From Synergistaceae bacterium (GTDB lineage: Bacteria > Synergistota > Synergistia > Synergistales > Synergistaceae): DNA of 55,498 nucleotides. Where the stretch lies: NCBI GenBank assembly GCA_031269875.1, contig JAISYM010000039.1, positions 1 to 55,498 on the forward strand. The letters run 5' to 3'. Under the pieces are notes generated by a model. It was not told where the DNA came from. It searched no databases and was given only the letters and a program-made list of their open reading frames with translations. Below are positions 33,355 through 42,944 of the stretch, piece after piece. The translations under genes and the position numbers were made by a program. Positions within the stretch are counted from its first letter, which is position 1; each line of letters begins with the position of its first letter.

Positions 33355-34999
33355 GTGCCTTTGCGCCGGCTCTTTTAGCGGCGTCGCGCAGCGCTTTCTC
33401 CTCTTTCCACTTGGGAATATCTATCCTTGGAAAGAGGACTTCGCCCTTTTTGACATCTACTGCGGACGGACAATGCCCCCACTTCCAGTCCCGCAAACAT
33501 ACCGCGCTCGAACCGGTTTCAAAAGCGCCGGGGTTCAGGCCCAGCTGCGTCCATATTCGGACTGCCGTCTTTGGCATAAACGGGCTGAGGAGGATTGCCG
33601 ACAGGCGCAGTATCTCCCACAAAGTACGAAGGACTGCGTCGAGCCTTCCATCCGGTTCGTCGGGATTGTCCTTTCCAATCTTGCCGAGCTTCCACGGCTC
33701 TGTCTCGTCTATATACTTGTTCCCGGCGGATATCAGAGTCCACAGCGTCTTCAAGGCGGAATCGACCGCGAATTCCTCCATCTCGCCGTCCATCTGTACG
33801 ATAACCCGTTCGGCCATAAGGGCAACCGACCGATCTATCTCTTTTATCCGCTCTAGACAATCGTCGCCGGGCAGCCGCCCGCCCCTGTATTTTTCGATCA
33901 TCTGAAGCGTCCTGTTCAGCAGGTTGCCAAGGTCATTCGCGAGATCCGAGTTTATCCTGTGTACCATGCCCAATTCCGAAAAATCGCCGTCATTGCCAAA
34001 CGGAACCTCGCGAAGCAAAAAGTAGCGAAAAGCGTCCGCGCCATAGAGCTCGGTCATCTCGAACGGATCGACGACGTTGCCCTTCGATTTCGACATCTTG
34101 TCGCCCTCCACAGTCCACCACCCGTGAGCGAACACCCGCACGGGCGGATTTAAATCCATCGCCATCAGTATCGCGGGCCAGATTACGGCGTGAAAGCGTA
34201 TGATATCCTTTCCAACCATGTGACGCGCATCGGGCCAGTACTCCTCCCAAAGATCGCCGGGTTTCGGGTAGCCCAAAGCCGATATGTAATTGATTAGCGC
34301 GTCGAGCCAGACGTAGACGACGTGCTTGTCGTCGCCCGGAACGGGTATGCCCCACTTGAGAGTGGTTCTGGAGACTGAAAGATCCTGCAAGCCGCCTCTT
34401 ATGAAGCTCATTACCTCGTTGTATCTGGCCTTGGGCATGATCGCGTCCGGGTGCTTCTCGTAATGCGCTGTTAGTTTCTCCTCGTAATTCGAGAGCCGGA
34501 AAAAATAGCTCTCCTCGGACATTTTCGTAAGTGCCCGCCCGCAGTCTGGACACATCTTATCGTCACCCACCTGGGCGTCGGGGAAATAAGTTTCGCAGGG
34601 GAGGCAGTACCAGCCCTCGTAGTTTCCCTTGTAAATATCCCCCTTATCCAGAAGCGTCTTGAAAAAATACTGAACGACCTTCGTGTGCCTTTCTTCGGTA
34701 GTGCGGATGAAGTCATCGTTCGACACCTCCAGCAGCGGCCAGAGTTTCTGGATGTTGACGACCACCTCGTCACAGAGTTCGATTGGGGTCATTCCGCGTT
34801 TTTGCGCCGCCTGTTCTATCTTTTGACCGTGTTCGTCTGTACCGGTCAAAAAACGGGTCCTGCCGCCCATCGTCCTGTGCCACCGCGAAAGCGCGTCGCA
34901 GGCGATCGTCGTGTAGGCGTGTCCGATATGGGGGACGTCGTTCACGTAGTATATCGGGGTCGTTATGTAAAACCCGCCTCGGTCTTTTTTCTCAGTCAT
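33347..34999 (-). CDS. metG: methionyl-tRNA synthetase
   Basis: MetRS charges initiator and elongator tRNA with methionine. The 550-residue chain has the HIGH motif as PHIGHAY near residue 25, a zinc knuckle with two CxxC pairs (CLPC and CPDC, about 128-147), and KMSKS as DKMSKSKGN near 303-311. It ends after the anticodon-binding helical domain and lacks the C-terminal tRNA-binding dimerisation module found in E. coli and Bacillus. That shorter form is a known variant. It overlaps rsmI and tatD by eight bases each. Confidence 0.97.
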   Translation of the reverse strand: MTEKKDRGGFYITTPIYYVNDVPHIGHAYTTIACDALSRWHRTMGGRTRFLTGTDEHGQKIEQAAQKRGMTPIELCDEVVVNIQKLWPLLEVSNDDFIRTTEERHTKVVQYFFKTLLDKGDIYKGNYEGWYCLPCETYFPDAQVGDDKMCPDCGRALTKMSEESYFFRLSNYEEKLTAHYEKHPDAIMPKARYNEVMSFIRGGLQDLSVSRTTLKWGIPVPGDDKHVVYVWLDALINYISALGYPKPGDLWEEYWPDARHMVGKDIIRFHAVIWPAILMAMDLNPPVRVFAHGWWTVEGDKMSKSKGNVVDPFEMTELYGADAFRYFLLREVPFGNDGDFSELGMVHRINSDLANDLGNLLNRTLQMIEKYRGGRLPGDDCLERIKEIDRSVALMAERVIVQMDGEMEEFAVDSALKTLWTLISAGNKYIDETEPWKLGKIGKDNPDEPDGRLDAVLRTLWEILRLSAILLSPFMPKTAVRIWTQLGLNPGAFETGSSAVCLRDWKWGHCPSAVDVKKGEVLFPRIDIPKWKEEKALRDAAKRAGAKALD

Positions 35000-35825
35000 C
35001 GTTCGTTACCTCCGAAGTTTCGATTAAAAAGGCTTTCACCTCATTACGCGGTATACCATAACTCTCAAAGAGCACATTTGCAATCTCTTTATTGAAAATA
35101 CCTCCGGCTTTTAAGCGCCGGGCCTCCGCGCGCCAATCGGGCGTTTCGGTCGCTGTCTCGCCGCGTCCCGCTACTACCAGGACAATCTCTCCCTTTATCT
35201 CCCTTGAAGCGGCAATATCCGCCAACGCTTCAAGGCTTCCACGGATAACCTCCTGATGAATTTTTGAAATTTCGCGAACTATGGCGGCGTCCCTGTCCCC
35301 GAGAGCGGCGGAAAGACGGCCGAGATCCCGCGTGAGGTCATGCGGGGCCGAGAAGAACACGAGCGTCGCGTCCGATTCCGCCAGACCCGCCAGCTTTTTC
35401 GCGCCCTTTGATCCGCTCGTCTCGGGGAAACCAACGAACATAAACGGCTGCGGCCTGAGCCCTGACAAAAGGAGGGCCGGAAGTATCGCGCTTGGGCCGG
35501 GCAGGGCGTCTATCGGAATACCGCTCGCGCCGGCGGCGCTTATCAAAGCGTACCCTGGGTCCGATATGCCCGGCATACCGGCGTCGGAGACAAGAGCGAC
35601 GGTCTGGCCTCGCTCCATTCGGGCGGTCAGCTCGGCTGTCCTGGCCTTTTCGTTGTGCCGGTGGTACGAGATGAGCGGTTTTTTTATTCCATAGCGGTTT
35701 AACAGCTTCAATGTGCGCCGCGTATCCTCGCACGCGATCACGTCGGCGCTCCGAAGCTCCCTGAGCGCGCGCAGCGTGATGTCCTCCATGTTTCCGACGG
35801 GCGTCGGTACGATCACGAGCGGCAT
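34992..35825 (-). CDS. rsmI: 16S rRNA (cytidine1402-2'-O)-methyltransferase
   Basis: RsmI methylates the ribose of C1402 in the decoding centre of 16S rRNA. The 277 residues show the tetrapyrrole-methylase fold with VIVPTPVGNMEDITLRAL at the N-terminus, CEDTRRTLKLLNRYGI, LVSDAGMPGISDPGY and LPGPSAILPALLLSG. Length is typical. It overlaps trmN6 by 13 bases upstream and metG by eight downstream. Confidence 0.96.
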   Translation of the reverse strand: MPLVIVPTPVGNMEDITLRALRELRSADVIACEDTRRTLKLLNRYGIKKPLISYHRHNEKARTAELTARMERGQTVALVSDAGMPGISDPGYALISAAGASGIPIDALPGPSAILPALLLSGLRPQPFMFVGFPETSGSKGAKKLAGLAESDATLVFFSAPHDLTRDLGRLSAALGDRDAAIVREISKIHQEVIRGSLEALADIAASREIKGEIVLVVAGRGETATETPDWRAEARRLKAGGIFNKEIANVLFESYGIPRNEVKAFLIETSEVTNDD

Positions 35826-36667
35826 CTTATTTCACCTGACGGAGAATATTTTTCGTCCAGCTTGTATGCTTCAAGCAGTTCCTCCGTATACTTTCCATCA
35901 TGGCCCAGGATAAAGAGCGGGGGCTCGATAACCAGCCCGTCCGCTGAAGCGCGAATCGCCTCGACGAGGATGACGGACGCGGCTCTGCCCGGTCTTGGAT
36001 GCACGGCGCGGAGGCGCTTCGGCCTGACGTTGTTTCGGTCAAGCAGGGAAAATAGCTCCGTCGTGCGTTTCGCGCGCATCACGAGAAAAAGTTTCCCCCT
36101 GTTATCCAGGAGGTACTTCGCCGCGGCCGCTACGTCCGCGAGACTGCACTGCGCGCCGTGCAGCGCGGAGGCCATCGCGTCGCTTGCGCTGGGCCTGCTC
36201 TTGTGAGCTTCGTCGTACGGGGGGTTCATCACGACGGCGTCATACGATCCCGCCTCGAAATTTTTACGGCAGTTCCTGAGATCCGCCGTAAAAAAATTCA
36301 CATAGCCGGACAGACCGTTTATCTCCGCGTTCTTCCTGGCAAGCTCGATCAACGACGGATTTATGTCAAAGGCGTCGATTTGTCTTGCCGCGCAAACAGC
36401 CGTGCCGTCTCCGGGCTTTAGGGCGCTGTCGAACCACGCCTTCCGCTTGCGCCGCCTTTGGGCTATTATGAGCGACACGGCACCGTGAGCGCAGCCAAGT
36501 TCGATTGCCTTAGCCCTGTCCGGAAACCGCGCGAAATGGGCGAGCAGAATAGTATCCACATTCACTCTCGGCCCGGCGTCCAAGCCGGGCTGAAACAACT
36601 TGAGCTCGCCATAGAGAATATCGTCTGGCCCGCTTATTTCAGTACCGATAATTTCACCCCTTCTCAT
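35813..36667 (-). CDS. trmN6: tRNA1(Val) (adenine37-N6)-methyltransferase-like protein
   Basis: An N6-adenine methyltransferase of the TrmN6/YfiC group, 284 residues. SAM-binding residues are in IELGCAHGAVSLIIAQ, the acidic loop DAFDINPSL follows, and the catalytic NPPY sits in VVMNPPYDEAHKS. A lysine/arginine-rich insertion (RRRKRKAWFDSALKPGDG) lies between the first two motifs, longer than in E. coli. It is the first gene of the RNA-modification operon, 86 bases after the Crp/Fnr gene on the same strand. Confidence 0.88.
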   Translation of the reverse strand: MRRGEIIGTEISGPDDILYGELKLFQPGLDAGPRVNVDTILLAHFARFPDRAKAIELGCAHGAVSLIIAQRRRKRKAWFDSALKPGDGTAVCAARQIDAFDINPSLIELARKNAEINGLSGYVNFFTADLRNCRKNFEAGSYDAVVMNPPYDEAHKSRPSASDAMASALHGAQCSLADVAAAAKYLLDNRGKLFLVMRAKRTTELFSLLDRNNVRPKRLRAVHPRPGRAASVILVEAIRASADGLVIEPPLFILGHDGKYTEELLEAYKLDEKYSPSGEIRCRS

Positions 36668-36752
36668 CGTTATAGGATATCATTTTTTCCCAACAAAGTA
36701 ACCGCTCTCATGCGAGCATTTCATCGGCAGTTTCATCCGCCCGGCGCCGAAC

Positions 36753-37454
36753 TTATCCAGGCGCTTCCCTGTCTCCAGCGATGTCGGGCATGGAACTCAA
36801 CAGTTCGAAATGGTTTTTGCGGTAGCTGATAACGCCCTCCGATTTCAGCCTCGACATCTCAGCGGACAGCGCGCACCGCTCCACTGAGAGGTAATCGGCG
36901 AGCCCCTGCCTGTCGAACGGAATTTCAAAACCGCCGCCGCCGCGGAGCCTCGACTGTTCAGACAAATACGACAACAGTTTTTCCCTGGTGGTGCGCTTCG
37001 TAATATGCTCCATCTTCCCGGCGAGCATTATGTTCTTCCGGGCTAATGCCGCTATCATGTTGCGAATCAGCGTCGTATGGAATACGCAAGCGGACGGGCA
37101 GGTTGTCACAACGCGCTCGAAGTCAAAGAACATGACTTTCGAATCCACCGCCGCGACGACGCTCACCGGCAGGATGCCAACCCCGCCGCATACGAGCGCC
37201 TCGGCGAACGTCCCGCCATCGGATATGGCCTCTATGACGTTGTTGTTGCCCGATGTATCGCACTTGACTACATGTACGCTGCCAGCGGCGACAACTCCGA
37301 TTTCGCTCACGCTGTCGCCGGCAAGATATATGGCCTCACCTTTCCGGTACGACTTGAACGAGCAGCCTAAGCACCTGACGAGCGAAGCGATTTCCCCTTC
37401 CGGGACGCCATGGAAGAGATCGGATTTTTTCAGAGCGGCAAAGATATTTTCCAT
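36753..37454 (-). CDS. Crp/Fnr family transcriptional regulator
   Basis: A 233-residue regulator with an N-terminal cyclic-nucleotide-binding-like barrel (about 5-120, LFHGVPEGEIASLVRCLG and YLAGDSVSEIGVVAAGSV) and a C-terminal winged helix (about 150-225, REKLLSYLSEQ and RQGLADYLSVERCALSAEMSRL). No CxxxC cluster of classic FNR is seen at the N-terminus. ATG 37454 is chosen because GGAAGGGAGG precedes it; the ATG at 37493 has no ribosome site. It is divergent from a ferredoxin-type gene, an arrangement also seen for regulators of hybrid-cluster and nitrosative-stress genes, so that gene is a probable target. Confidence 0.88.
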   Translation of the reverse strand: MENIFAALKKSDLFHGVPEGEIASLVRCLGCSFKSYRKGEAIYLAGDSVSEIGVVAAGSVHVVKCDTSGNNNVIEAISDGGTFAEALVCGGVGILPVSVVAAVDSKVMFFDFERVVTTCPSACVFHTTLIRNMIAALARKNIMLAGKMEHITKRTTREKLLSYLSEQSRLRGGGGFEIPFDRQGLADYLSVERCALSAEMSRLKSEGVISYRKNHFELLSSMPDIAGDREAPG

Positions 37455-37540
37455 TTCCTCCCTTCCGTTGTTTATCCAACTGACTTTGCGCATTAATTTT
37501 AGTATTATCCGGTTGCGATATCAACGGGGGGGCGGATGAC

Positions 37541-38206
37541 ATGAAGCGAAAGATAATCGAAATAGACGCCGAAAGGTGTAACGGCTGCGGCCTTTGCGCG
37601 GAGGCTTGTCTGGAGGGCGCGATTGGAATGGTCCGCGGCAAGGCCGTGCTGTTGCGGGACGATTACTGCGACGGGCTGGGAAATTGTCTGCCTGTCTGCC
37701 CGACAGGGGCAATCGGTTTTGTGGAGCGCGAAGCGGAAGAATTTGGCGGCGGTTGTCCCGGCGCGGGCGCGCGCAGTATCGGGCACACTCCGGAAGGTGT
37801 TCCCGCAAGCCCTGGCGCGATGGCAAGCGAGCTTCGGCAATGGCCTGTGCAGATCAAGCTCGCGCCTGTGAATGCCCCGTACTTCGACGGCGCGGACCTG
37901 CTCATAGCCGCTGACTGCGCGGCGTACGCGAGGGCTGGCTTCCACGCGGAGTATATGCGCGGGAGGATCACGCTCATCGGCTGCCCGAAACTCGACGGCG
38001 TTGATTACAGCGAAAAACTGAGTGAGATCATCGCGAACAACGACATAAAATCGCTGACCGTCGCGCGAATGGAAGTCCCTTGCTGCGGAGGCATTGAGCG
38101 AGCATCTGTCACCGCGCTCAAAAACTCGGGAAAATTCATCCCGTGGAGAGTAGTCACCATCGGAATCGATTTGCCGAGAACGAAGCCCCCGACCCGGAGA
38201 AACTGA
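37541..38206 (+). CDS. two-cluster 4Fe-4S ferredoxin-type protein
   Basis: A 221-residue iron-sulfur protein. The N-terminal 65 residues bear the first cluster motif CNGCGLCAEACLEGAI (Cys 13, 16, 19, 23) and a second, CDGLGNCLPVCPTGAI, of the kind found in ferredoxins beside hybrid-cluster proteins. The C-terminal 130 residues contain further Cys (ADCAAYA, IGCPKLD, VPCCGGIE) that might bind another cofactor or redox pair. It probably passes electrons in the cytoplasm. It follows GGGGGGCGG before the ATG, is divergent from the Crp/Fnr gene and ends before a strong terminator, so it forms a one-gene unit. Confidence 0.85.
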   Translation: MKRKIIEIDAERCNGCGLCAEACLEGAIGMVRGKAVLLRDDYCDGLGNCLPVCPTGAIGFVEREAEEFGGGCPGAGARSIGHTPEGVPASPGAMASELRQWPVQIKLAPVNAPYFDGADLLIAADCAAYARAGFHAEYMRGRITLIGCPKLDGVDYSEKLSEIIANNDIKSLTVARMEVPCCGGIERASVTALKNSGKFIPWRVVTIGIDLPRTKPPTRRN

Positions 38207-38221
38207 AATGGTGGAAGCCGG

Positions 38222-38245
38222 CCCCCGCATCTTGCGGGGGTTTTT
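38222..38245 (+). terminator. intrinsic terminator after the ferredoxin gene
   Basis: CCCCCGCA (38222-38229) and TGCGGGGG (38233-38240) form a perfect eight-pair stem with a TCT loop, followed by TTTTT. Confidence 0.93.
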
Positions 38246-38402
38246 GTATATTTGTACAGTGTCAAAAATGAAGAAAAGAACGATGAAGTTGAGTGGCGCT
38301 GCTTGTACAATTAATTGAAACAGGAGGTGACTCTTTCGCTGATATGAACTATCATTGTGCGTATAGCGCCACCAATCGGCGCTAGGATTCGGAGGTTTTT
38401 TT

Positions 38403-39731
38403 ATGATACGTTGCCATAAATATTTTCGCGTTTTTCGATGCTTGCGGTTCAGCCTTCTCACCGTCATCTCCCTTTTGTTTTTCCAGTCGGGCGCTTTTTC
38501 AGCCGTATCCGCCGATCATGCCGGCGCTGCGCCGATTTTGCCGGACGGGGCTGTCACGCTCGGCGACTGCCTGCGGATTGCGCTCGAATTGAACCCTGGC
38601 CTCGCGGAAACCAGGAGCGGAATTGTTTCACAGAGGGCGCGAGTGGGGGAGGCGGCCGCTTCTTCCAGGCCGCAGATAGCCTTTTCGTCATCCTACAGCT
38701 ACTCGCGCTCAGACATCGCGAGGCAGGGATCTATCGGCAGCGGCATTACATTGAGACAGTCGATTTTAGATTGGGGCAGGGCGGATCTCTCCATAAGGGA
38801 AGCGTCTCAGGAGTTGGAGGCGAAGGCTCTTGACGAGGTGAACACCGTTCAGGGCGTTATAGCCGGCGTGACGAACGCTTATTATGAGGTCAACAGGAGC
38901 GCCCGCAACCTTCGGATAGCGTCGGAAAGGGTCGGCAATTACGAAAAAAGGCTGAAGTGGGCGAAAGATTTTTACGCCGCGGGCGCAAAAGCCAAGATAG
39001 AAGTGACCAAGGCTGAAACTGATCTCGCAAACGCGAAGCTCGACCTGGTACAGGCAAACGGCGCGTCACAAAAGGCCGTGTCGGGCCTGTCTCACTCCAT
39101 GGGCGCGGCCGAGTGGACGCCGTCTCAAGTGGAAGATCTTCTGGAGTACACCAGCAGCGACATCACAGCCGAAGAAGCTGTGAGGACGGCGCTCAGTGAG
39201 CGCTCCGACCTCAAGGCTCAGGAGGTCAGAGTCCAAGAGTCGCGCACAAACCTCTCCATCGCTTCAAAGGGCCTGTCACCGACCTTCTCCGGCAGCGCCG
39301 GCTATTCCTTCTCCGGCGAGAGCGACCCGTTTGACCAGAAGGAGTGGCGCCTGTCGGTCGGGCTTGATATACCAGTGTCGGACGGCGGCTTGACGAGGGA
39401 GAGGATAAAGGGCGCGGAGGCGGGCTTATCCGGAGCGGAGTCTCGTCTGGCGTCGATGAAACAGGATGTCATCCTGGCCGCGCGCAACGCCCACTCCTCA
39501 CTCGCGGAGGCGAGGGAAGCGGTTTCCGCCGCCGGCGAGGCCGAACGTCAGGCGCTCGAGACGCTCGATCTGGCGTTTGGCCGCTACAGCGCCGGAGTGG
39601 GCGAGTCCCTGGAGATATCCGACGCGGTCGACGGGTACGCGCAGGCCAGAATACGAGTCGTATCGGCACTCTATGCTTTGAAGTCCGCGGAGATCGATTT
39701 AAAACAGACGATGGGAGTTATTTCGCAATGA
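38403..39731 (+). CDS. TolC family outer-membrane efflux protein
   Basis: A 442-residue TolC-type channel forming the outer-membrane exit duct for the MacAB pump encoded next. A signal peptide covers about 1-37 (FSLLTVISLLFFQSGAFSAVSA). The mature part has the duplicated helix-rich repeat, including VTLGDCLRIALELNPGL and the YYEVNRSARNL coiled-coil region, and a second half with AVRTALSERSDLKAQEV. ATG 38403 follows GGAGG. It overlaps macA by four bases (ATGA). It is direct evidence of an outer membrane. Confidence 0.92.
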   Translation: MIRCHKYFRVFRCLRFSLLTVISLLFFQSGAFSAVSADHAGAAPILPDGAVTLGDCLRIALELNPGLAETRSGIVSQRARVGEAAASSRPQIAFSSSYSYSRSDIARQGSIGSGITLRQSILDWGRADLSIREASQELEAKALDEVNTVQGVIAGVTNAYYEVNRSARNLRIASERVGNYEKRLKWAKDFYAAGAKAKIEVTKAETDLANAKLDLVQANGASQKAVSGLSHSMGAAEWTPSQVEDLLEYTSSDITAEEAVRTALSERSDLKAQEVRVQESRTNLSIASKGLSPTFSGSAGYSFSGESDPFDQKEWRLSVGLDIPVSDGGLTRERIKGAEAGLSGAESRLASMKQDVILAARNAHSSLAEAREAVSAAGEAERQALETLDLAFGRYSAGVGESLEISDAVDGYAQARIRVVSALYALKSAEIDLKQTMGVISQ

Positions 39732-40975
39732 ACCAAGTCCAGGTAAAAACAACAAAGAAAATCGTCAAGCGCCTGAAGGGGATTCTGATTCTGATTTTTA
39801 TCCTCTCGGCCATAGGTTTTGGGATTAAGTACTATTTCGATGGTACGAAAGAACTGCCGGTTAAATACCTTACAGCCGGCGCCACTCGCGGTGATCTGCG
39901 CTCCGTCATCATAGCAACGGGGAAGGTGCAGCCGGTGTCGCTCGTGAGCGTTGGCACGCAGGTATCCGGTACGCTCAAGGAGCTTTACGTGGACTACAAC
40001 AGCAAGGTGAAAAAAGGCCAGCTCATCGCTCTGATCGACCCGCAGCAGCAGGAGGCGGACTTGGCGCAGGCATCGGCCGCGCTTGCGGCAAGCGAGGCTG
40101 ATGTAAGGGAGGCCCGCGCAAACTTGCTCCACGCGGAACAGAGCCTCAAGCGCTCGCGGGAGCTTTTTTCAAATGACCTTATCGCAAGGGCGTCTATAGA
40201 GACGGACGAGACGAACCTGAATACGGCGAAGGCAAGGCTCGATTCCGCCCTTGCCAGGGTAAAGCAGCAGCGGGCGAACACAGAGAGGTCAAAGCTGCAG
40301 TTGAATTACACCAAGATTCATTCTCCGGTCGACGGCGTTGTCGTCACCAGGAACGTCTCAGTCGGTCAGACCGTAGCGGCCAGCTTCAACACGCCGACGA
40401 TCGCCGAGATAGCGGAGGATCTCTCACGGATGCAGGTCGAAGTAAACATCGACGAGGCCGATATCGGGAACGTCCATGAAAAGCAAAAGGTGGAGTTCAA
40501 CGTCGACGCCTTCCCTGACCGGGCTTTTGAAGGTTCCGTCACTCAGATACGTCTCTCCCCGGCATCCGAGAACAACGTGATCTCTTACAAAGCGATAGTC
40601 TCGTTTATAAACGAGCAGGTAGAGGGGCGGAACCTGATACCGGGCATGACCGCGAACGTGACGCTCATCGTTGACGAGAAGAGCGACGTGCTGATGGTGC
40701 CGAACGCGGCGCTGCGATTCCGGCCGCCGGACACGGACAGCTCCGGGAGTGCTGCAGGGGGCGGGATGATGGGGCCGGGACGGCCGTCTCGCGGCGGCAC
40801 TGCGGTCTCGGACGATATGAAGCGCGGACCGGCAGTCTACACGCTCTCTATGGATAAACCGATCAAGGCCGAGGTCACAAGCGGCATAACGGACGGCGTT
40901 AACACGGAGATCGTCTCAGGTATCGACGCCGGGACGGAAGTCATTGTCGGAATCGATATTCCGAAGGATGCCTAG
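39728..40975 (+). CDS. macA: MacA-like periplasmic adaptor (HlyD/RND MFP family)
   Basis: A 415-residue membrane fusion protein linking the MacB pump to TolC. A single N-terminal membrane segment (about 17-34) is followed by a lipoyl-type strand pair (VKYLTAGATRGDLRSVIIAT and YTKIHSPVDGVVVTRNVSVG), a coiled-coil hairpin (about 105-180) rich in Ala, Glu and Lys, and a beta-barrel. An insertion rich in Gly, Ser, Pro and Met lies near residues 335-365 between the last two domains (SSGSAAGGGMMGPGRPSRGG). It overlaps tolC at the start and precedes the ATPase by ten bases. Confidence 0.92.
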   Translation: MNQVQVKTTKKIVKRLKGILILIFILSAIGFGIKYYFDGTKELPVKYLTAGATRGDLRSVIIATGKVQPVSLVSVGTQVSGTLKELYVDYNSKVKKGQLIALIDPQQQEADLAQASAALAASEADVREARANLLHAEQSLKRSRELFSNDLIARASIETDETNLNTAKARLDSALARVKQQRANTERSKLQLNYTKIHSPVDGVVVTRNVSVGQTVAASFNTPTIAEIAEDLSRMQVEVNIDEADIGNVHEKQKVEFNVDAFPDRAFEGSVTQIRLSPASENNVISYKAIVSFINEQVEGRNLIPGMTANVTLIVDEKSDVLMVPNAALRFRPPDTDSSGSAAGGGMMGPGRPSRGGTAVSDDMKRGPAVYTLSMDKPIKAEVTSGITDGVNTEIVSGIDAGTEVIVGIDIPKDA

Positions 40976-40984
40976 GTATCCGTC

Positions 40985-41704
40985 ATGTCCTTGATTGAAC
41001 TGACAGGCATACGCAAGAGTTTTCGAATGGGAGACGGGGAGCTGGAGGTGCTTCACGGAATAGATATGAGAGTGGAATCGGGGGAGTTCATAGCGATGAT
41101 GGGGCCGTCGGGTTCCGGTAAGTCGACGACTATGAACATACTAGGCTGTCTCGATACTCCGACCTCAGGGCGCTACATTCTTGACGGTCAGGATGTAGGC
41201 GACCTTGACGGCGACGAGCTTGCCATGATAAGGAACAAAATGATAGGATTTGTCTTCCAGGGCTTCAACCTCCTTCAACGGACGTCCGCCCTGGCAAACG
41301 TGGAGATGCCTATGCTCTACTCCGGGACACGGGCCAAGGAGCGCCGGGCGCGCGCCAAGGAAGTGCTGGAGAGGATGGGGCTGGGCGACAGGATGTCCCA
41401 CGATCCCAGCCAGCTTTCGGGCGGGCAGCAGCAGCGGGTGGCCATCGCGCGCGGGATCGTGAACCGCGCTCCTATTCTCATGGCCGACGAGCCTACCGGA
41501 AACCTGGACTCGAAGACGAGCGACGAGATAATGAAACTTTTTCAGGAGTTGAACGAAAAGGAGGGCATTACGATAGCGCTTGTCACGCACGAGCCGGACG
41601 TAGCCTCCTACTCCGGCAGGATAATGCATTTCAAGGACGGCCTCATAACAAGCGACGAGCCGAACGGGCGAAAGGGGGCGCAGCAGCGTGATCTCATTCT
41701 CTGA
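40985..41704 (+). CDS. macB: MacB-type ABC transporter ATP-binding protein
   Basis: A 239-residue ATPase of the LolD/MacB class. It shows Walker [10 protein letters not shown], the Q-loop [20 protein letters not shown], the signature [15 protein letters not shown] and Walker [13 protein letters not shown]. In E. coli MacB the ATPase and permease are one chain; here they are separate with a 17-base overlap. It energises mechanotransmission that drives export of substrates from periplasm through TolC. Confidence 0.94.
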   Translation: MSLIELTGIRKSFRMGDGELEVLHGIDMRVESGEFIAMMGPSGSGKSTTMNILGCLDTPTSGRYILDGQDVGDLDGDELAMIRNKMIGFVFQGFNLLQRTSALANVEMPMLYSGTRAKERRARAKEVLERMGLGDRMSHDPSQLSGGQQQRVAIARGIVNRAPILMADEPTGNLDSKTSDEIMKLFQELNEKEGITIALVTHEPDVASYSGRIMHFKDGLITSDEPNGRKGAQQRDLIL

Positions 41705-42905
41705 GGTTCTCAAGGTATCCGTCAAAGCGCTCATGATAAACAAAATGCGCTCATGTCTCACCACGCTCGGCATTATAATAGGCGTGGCCGCAGTAATCGC
41801 CGCTTTCGCGGTGGGGCGCGGCGCAAACAAGGTAATAGACGACCAGATCGCCATGTTCGGCAGCAACTTCATGTTTATATTCACGGAACGCAGCGCGGTC
41901 GGATCTTCGACGCCGCCGCGATATCTTACCGTGTCCGACGCGGAAGCGATCGAGCGCGAGTGCTCAGGTGTCGAGGCGGTGGCGCCGGTCGTCGAGACGA
42001 ACCTTCAGGCCGTATACGGCTCCGCTAACTGGACGGCGGAGGTAGTGGGCAGCACACCTGGATACGCGGCGGTGAGAGACTACAAGATCGAACAGGGGCG
42101 GGGCCTGCTTGCGAGCGACGTCCGCGCGGCCGCTAAGGTATGCGTGCTTGGCCGTACGGTGGCAAATAAGCTGTTTGAGGGGGAGGACCCTGTCGGGAAG
42201 ATCATCAGGCTGCGTACCGTCCCCTTCCTCGTGATCGGCGTCTTCGAGACGAAGGGGCAGGCTATGGGCGGGTGGGACCAGGACGACTTCGCTCTCGTCC
42301 CTCTGACCACGGCGCAGCGCCGCCTTACGCGGAACGTCAACACGGGCCGGGTCGGCAACATCATGGTTAAAGGCGTCTCGATGAAAGCGCTGGATTACCT
42401 CGATATCCAGATTGGCGATTTGCTGCGCGAACGCCACCGAATACGCCCCGGGCAGCCGGACGACTTCGCGATCCGCAATATCAGTCAGATTCTGGACGCG
42501 CGTCGTAAGGCTACCCAGACGATGTCCATCCTACTAGGCTCTATTGCGGTGATCTCCCTCATCGTAGGGGGGATAGGCATAATGAACATAATGCTCGTGT
42601 CGGTCGCCGAGCGGACGAGGGAGATCGGGATCAGGATGGCCGTCGGGGCGAAATCTGCGGATATCCGCCTCCAGTTTTTGATCGAGGCGGTAACCCTGTC
42701 ACTCTTAGGCGGCTTGATCGGAGTAATGCTCGGGATGGCGTCAGCTCACGGGCTGGCAAAGGTGATGGAGAGCCCTCCCATTTTCGGCGCCGGGGTGATT
42801 GCGCTCTCGTTCGTGTTTTCCGCTATGGTAGGCATAGGTTTTGGCTTCTACCCCGCCTGGCGCGCCTCGCTCTTAAACCCCATAGACGCGTTAAAATACG
42901 AGTAA
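41688..42905 (+). CDS. macB: MacB-type ABC transporter permease (FtsX-like)
   Basis: A 405-residue four-helix permease: helix 1 near 22-42 (LTTLGIIIGVAAVIAAFAVG), a large periplasmic MacB_PCD domain (about 45-270), then three helices (about 285-310, 330-355, 370-392) in the FtsX-type module containing ERTREIGIRMAVGAKSADI. It completes a tolC-macA-macB-macB operon. Substrates of MacAB include macrolides, peptides and lipid-like molecules; which one is exported here cannot be told. Confidence 0.93.
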   Translation: MISFSEVLKVSVKALMINKMRSCLTTLGIIIGVAAVIAAFAVGRGANKVIDDQIAMFGSNFMFIFTERSAVGSSTPPRYLTVSDAEAIERECSGVEAVAPVVETNLQAVYGSANWTAEVVGSTPGYAAVRDYKIEQGRGLLASDVRAAAKVCVLGRTVANKLFEGEDPVGKIIRLRTVPFLVIGVFETKGQAMGGWDQDDFALVPLTTAQRRLTRNVNTGRVGNIMVKGVSMKALDYLDIQIGDLLRERHRIRPGQPDDFAIRNISQILDARRKATQTMSILLGSIAVISLIVGGIGIMNIMLVSVAERTREIGIRMAVGAKSADIRLQFLIEAVTLSLLGGLIGVMLGMASAHGLAKVMESPPIFGAGVIALSFVFSAMVGIGFGFYPAWRASLLNPIDALKYE

Positions 42906-42944
42906 GGTTTTTACATGATAACGCGAATACACGGAGATCCCATT

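Noticed and set aside
3239-38381. Shared 12-mer CACCAATCGGCG at 3239-3250 and 38370-38381
   Set aside because: The flanks differ; the second copy is part of a small hairpin before tolC and the first is not. Chance repeat at this length cannot be excluded.
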